From contig JALZUI010000004.1 in the NCBI GenBank assembly GCA_023301545.1, forward strand, positions 1 to 16,102: 16,102 nt of DNA, in the 5' to 3' direction. Below are positions 13,180 through 16,102 of the stretch, one piece after another. How positions within the stretch are numbered: position 1 is the stretch's first letter; every line of letters begins with the position of its first letter. The notes beneath the pieces were generated by a model that had not been told where the DNA came from, ran no database searches, and saw only the letters and a program-made list of their open reading frames with translations. A program made the translations under genes and the position numbers. This stretch comes from Akkermansiaceae bacterium (lineage in GTDB: Bacteria > Verrucomicrobiota > Verrucomicrobiia > Verrucomicrobiales > Akkermansiaceae).

Positions 13180-15966
13180 ATGTTTGCTAAACGCCACCTA
13201 GGCTACTCGGAGTCTGTCGCTCAAGACTTACTCACCTCCATCGGTCTCTCCTCTTGGGAGCAACTAGAGCAAGAATGTATTCCCGAATCGATCCGTTCGG
13301 GCCTGGCTGAAGATCTACGTGATCTTCCGCAAGCTCTGACCGAACGCCAAGCGCATCAGCGCCTGAAATCATACTTCAGTAATGACCCACAGCCCGTCTC
13401 CTTTATCGGACAAGGCTATTACTCCTGTGACATGCCCGGAGTAATCCAACGGAACATTCTCGAAAACCCAGGCTGGTACACCGCCTACACTCCTTACCAA
13501 GCCGAGATCGCTCAAGGCCGTTTAGAAGTACTCATGACCTTCCAGACCATGATTGCGAACCTTACGGGGCTGGATGTAGCAAACTCCTCACTGTTGGACG
13601 AAGGGACAGCCGCTGCCGAAGCGGTGAATATGGCGTACTCAAACTCACGTAAAAAGGAAGCCGACACCCTCCTACTCGACACCCACTGTCACCCGCAGGT
13701 CATCTCAGTTGTAAAAACGCGCCTTCAAGCCATCGGGCTCAAGGTCGAAACCTGGGATTGCACGAACGGACTCCCTGAATCTTGCGACCACCTCTTCGCC
13801 TTTCTAGGAGCGTATCCAAACACTTACGGAGCGGTTATGGACTGGTCAGAATTATGTACGGGCGCTAAAGAAAAGAAAGTCGTCCCTATCCTCTGCGCAG
13901 ATCTCCTAGCCCTCTCTATCATGAAGTCTCCGGGTGAAATGGGAGCTGAAATCGTAGTCGGATCTACTCAACGTTTCGGGCTTCCCCTCGGTTGTGGTGG
14001 TCCTCACGCGGCCTTCTTTGCGGCCACTAAAGCTTACCAACGTAAACTCCCTGGACGTGTTGTTGGAGTTTCTGCTGATAGCGAAGGACGTCCCGCCTAC
14101 CGCCTGGCGCTCCAAACACGCGAGCAACATATTCGCCGTGAAAAAGCGACTTCTAACATTTGTACTGCTCAGGTTCTCCCAGCTGTTTTAGCCACGTTCT
14201 ACGCACTTTTCCATGGAGCTGAGGGCTTACAAGAAATTGCCCGCTCAGTCCAAGGCGCCGCCCAAAACTGTGCGCAGCTTCTCCAAGAGGCTGGAATTAA
14301 AGTACTGGACGAAAACTACTTTGGTGGGTTTCGCGTCGCCATGCCTGCGCCCGCTAGTAATGAATTAGAGGTCCGCGAAATCGACGCTCAAACAATCGCT
14401 CTCTCCTTCGGAGAAGGTCACACCGTCAGCGACCTCAACAACCTTCACCGTGAACTAGGTATTGCACAACCAACGAGAACTAGCGCGGAAGCCCCTAGTG
14501 GATTTAAACGCACTAGTGGCATCCTCACCGAATCTATTTTCTCTAAGTACCACACCGAGACTGAGATGATGCGGTACATGTCGCGCTTAGAACAACGCGA
14601 CTTTGCGCTCAACCACGCCATGATTCCACTCGGTTCATGCACCATGAAACTTAATGCCGCTGCTGAAATGGCTCCGATGTCTTGGCCTGAGCTCATGGAC
14701 GTACACCCTTTTAGCAAGAAGCAGACTCAAGGTTATGACACCATGATGAACGAGCTCGGAGAATGGCTAGCCCAACTCACCGATCTCAGCGCCGTTTCCT
14801 TCCAGCCAAATTCTGGGGCTCAAGGAGAATTCGCCGGCCTCATGGCGATTCGTAAATATCTCGATGATAATGGAGGTGTAGAACGCACCGCTTGTATCAT
14901 CCCTACTTCAGCCCACGGAACCAATCCTGCTAGTGCCGTTATGGCTGGGTTCAGAGTCGTCCCCGTGAAATGTGACCTTGATGGTAATATTAGCTACGAC
15001 GACCTCAAGACGAAGATCGAAGAAAATCGCGAAACCCTAGGTGCGCTCATGGTTACCTACCCTTCCACCCACGGAGTATTCGAGGAAGGGATCCAAGAAA
15101 TTTGCCAACTTGTACACGATGCAGGCGGTCAAGTGTATCTCGATGGAGCAAACCTTAACGCCCAGCTCTGCCTCACTTCGCCAGGAATCATTGGTGCTGA
15201 CGTGTGCCACATCAACCTTCACAAAACCTTTTGTATTCCTCACGGTGGAGGCGGACCAGGTTCAGGCCCAATCCCCGTGGCAGCCCACCTCGCGCCATAC
15301 CTCCCAAGTAATCCAGAGGAAGACGAGAGCGTAGCGATCTCCTCCGCGCCCTTCGGTAATGGCAGTATTAACGCCATTTCGTGGATGTATATTGCGATGA
15401 TGGCAGCCGATGGATTAAAGCAAGCCACTCGCTACGCTATTCTCTCTGCTAACTACCTCGCTAACCGCCTAGAAGAGCACTTCCCTGTTGTTTACAAAGG
15501 AGCTCAAGGACGCGTTGCGCATGAATGTATTATTGATGTTCGTGACATCCAAGAGCGTACTAAAGTTAGCGCCGAAGACATTGCTAAGCGCCTTATTGAT
15601 TATGGCTTCCATGCTCCAACCCTCTCCTGGCCAATCGCTAATACGCTCATGATTGAGCCTACAGAGTCTGAGAGTAAGGAAGAGCTCGACCGCTTCGTAG
15701 ACAGTCTCATCGCTATCCGTAAAGAAATCGCGCAGATCGAAAGCGGAGAAATCGAGTACGAACAAAGCCCGCTCAAGCTAGCTCCGCACCCCTCACAAGA
15801 TTTACTGGGAGAGGAATGGAACCGAGCATATTCACGCGAATACGCAGCCTTCCCTCTGCCCGAGCTTAAATTCAATAAGCGTTGGCCATTTGTTAGTCGT
15901 ATAGATAACGTTGCAGGTGATAGGAATCCCATTTGTTCCTGTGACCCTGCGTTACTTCACGAATAA
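13180..15966 (+). CDS. gcvP: Glycine dehydrogenase (decarboxylating), single-chain P protein
   Basis: This 928-aa PLP enzyme decarboxylates glycine and passes the aminomethyl group to lipoyl-GcvH. The N- and C-terminal halves found as GcvPA and GcvPB in some bacteria are fused here. The start MFAKRHLGYSE matches the F..RH.G opening of the family; canonical forms carry a longer lead before it, but no in-frame start exists just upstream. N-half motifs include SFIGQGYYSCDMP, LLDEGTAAAEAVNMAYSN and GLPLGCGGPHAAFF. C-half motifs include IPLGSCTMKLNAAAEM, QPNSGAQGEFAGL, SAHGTNPASA and YLDGANLNAQ. The PLP lysine is K682 in HINLHKTF, followed by the glycine-rich PHGGGGPGSGPI loop. The C-terminus ends near the usual RIDN..GDRN..CSC motif. 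The gene is downstream of gcvH and closed by the intrinsic terminator at 15989-16019. Confidence 0.97.
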   Translation: MFAKRHLGYSESVAQDLLTSIGLSSWEQLEQECIPESIRSGLAEDLRDLPQALTERQAHQRLKSYFSNDPQPVSFIGQGYYSCDMPGVIQRNILENPGWYTAYTPYQAEIAQGRLEVLMTFQTMIANLTGLDVANSSLLDEGTAAAEAVNMAYSNSRKKEADTLLLDTHCHPQVISVVKTRLQAIGLKVETWDCTNGLPESCDHLFAFLGAYPNTYGAVMDWSELCTGAKEKKVVPILCADLLALSIMKSPGEMGAEIVVGSTQRFGLPLGCGGPHAAFFAATKAYQRKLPGRVVGVSADSEGRPAYRLALQTREQHIRREKATSNICTAQVLPAVLATFYALFHGAEGLQEIARSVQGAAQNCAQLLQEAGIKVLDENYFGGFRVAMPAPASNELEVREIDAQTIALSFGEGHTVSDLNNLHRELGIAQPTRTSAEAPSGFKRTSGILTESIFSKYHTETEMMRYMSRLEQRDFALNHAMIPLGSCTMKLNAAAEMAPMSWPELMDVHPFSKKQTQGYDTMMNELGEWLAQLTDLSAVSFQPNSGAQGEFAGLMAIRKYLDDNGGVERTACIIPTSAHGTNPASAVMAGFRVVPVKCDLDGNISYDDLKTKIEENRETLGALMVTYPSTHGVFEEGIQEICQLVHDAGGQVYLDGANLNAQLCLTSPGIIGADVCHINLHKTFCIPHGGGGPGSGPIPVAAHLAPYLPSNPEEDESVAISSAPFGNGSINAISWMYIAMMAADGLKQATRYAILSANYLANRLEEHFPVVYKGAQGRVAHECIIDVRDIQERTKVSAEDIAKRLIDYGFHAPTLSWPIANTLMIEPTESESKEELDRFVDSLIAIRKEIAQIESGEIEYEQSPLKLAPHPSQDLLGEEWNRAYSREYAAFPLPELKFNKRWPFVSRIDNVAGDRNPICSCDPALLHE

Positions 15967-15988
15967 GCAATAACATACATTTAGCTTT

Positions 15989-16019
15989 AAAAAGACCTCC
16001 CTAGTGGAGGTCTTTTTTT
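15989..16019 (+). terminator. Rho-independent terminator of gcvHP
   Basis: AAAGACCTCC (15991-16000) and GGAGGTC followed by T bases (16006-16019) form a long stem with a 5-base loop (CTAGT). GACCTCC/GGAGGTC pairs perfectly. Flanking A and T runs extend it, and seven T bases follow. It lies 22 bases after the gcvP stop. Because both sides carry A/T runs, it may also work for a convergent gene on the minus strand beyond the window. Confidence 0.92.
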
Positions 16020-16048
16020 ATTTAGCTGGAACGGTGTTATTACGCCTT

Positions 16049-16078
16049 AAACTCTCACTGTTAAAAAAGAGTTTTTTT
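16049..16078 (+). terminator. Possible second, weaker terminator hairpin
   Basis: AAACTC (16049-16054) and GAGTTT (16069-16074) form a 6-bp stem with a 14-base A-rich loop, and T bases continue to 16078. The weak A+T-rich stem and large loop make it a poor terminator alone. It may back up the strong one just upstream or serve a neighbour beyond the window. Confidence 0.3.
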
Positions 16079-16102
16079 CTTTGCAAAAAGGATCAAAAGG
16101 GT

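Noticed and set aside
15600..15932. 110-codon open frame opposite gcvP
   Set aside because: It lies wholly inside a highly conserved gene on the other strand and its protein has no family features; it is a shadow. The same holds for the long minus-strand frames at 1758-2078, 4528-4824 and 15469-15765.
16081..16102. TTGCAA followed by an A+G-rich run at the window end, possibly a -35 element
   Set aside because: The -10 position would fall just past the window edge, so it cannot be tested here.
1..16102. CRISPR arrays, tRNA or rRNA genes, insertion sequences
   Set aside because: I saw no regularly spaced direct repeats, no cloverleaf-like sequence with a T-arm motif, and no transposase gene or terminal inverted repeats.

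Overview
The window looks like a chromosomal segment from a Verrucomicrobiota bacterium, possibly a marine Opitutae/Puniceicoccales relative. The reasons are the family mix (a GH95-like and a GH75-like glycoside hydrolase, a DUF6941-type protein, a single-chain glycine dehydrogenase), a G+C content near one half in the conserved genes, and an almost complete lack of Shine-Dalgarno sequences. This is inference from gene content; there is no rRNA in the window.

Layout. (1) Positions 1-2400 form an accessory block, all on the + strand: three very short unrecognised genes (one membrane protein cut by the window edge, one secreted protein, one winged-helix-like protein) and a 308-aa AbiTii-domain protein related to abortive-infection systems. 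Parts of this block are much richer in A+T than the rest. One intergenic gap holds an imperfect palindrome with an integron attC-like RYYYAAC box, and a second gap holds a weaker candidate. (2) Positions 2558-4957 encode a secreted GH95-like hydrolase with altered active-site positions. It ends 5 bp from a convergent MFS transporter gene (6189-4963), which follows a TIGR01777-type SDR epimerase gene (7175-6294) on the minus strand. (3) From 7253 everything is on the + strand: a lipoprotein, a PBP2-type class B penicillin-binding protein with all three catalytic motifs, then a tight group of DUF6941-type protein, classical SDR and membrane-anchored GH75-like protein. (4) gcvH and gcvP form a two-gene glycine-cleavage operon closed by a strong intrinsic terminator.

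How the genes work together. GcvH and GcvP are partners in the glycine cleavage complex; gcvT and the lipoamide dehydrogenase gene lie elsewhere. PBP2 makes peptidoglycan cross-links during elongation. The secreted or envelope glycoside hydrolases fit polysaccharide use or envelope glycan work. No link between the accessory block and the core genes is visible.

Most notable signals. Two genes (10005 and 12754) have a -35/-10-like pair with identical geometry: a 16-bp spacer, and a -10 ending seven bases before the A of the start codon. This predicts leaderless mRNAs in a window where almost no gene has a ribosome binding site. Others are the changed GH95 catalytic positions, a class B PBP that starts with a cleavable-looking signal peptide, and the attC-like element beside an orphan AbiTii gene. 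I did not find a clear multi-gene new system.
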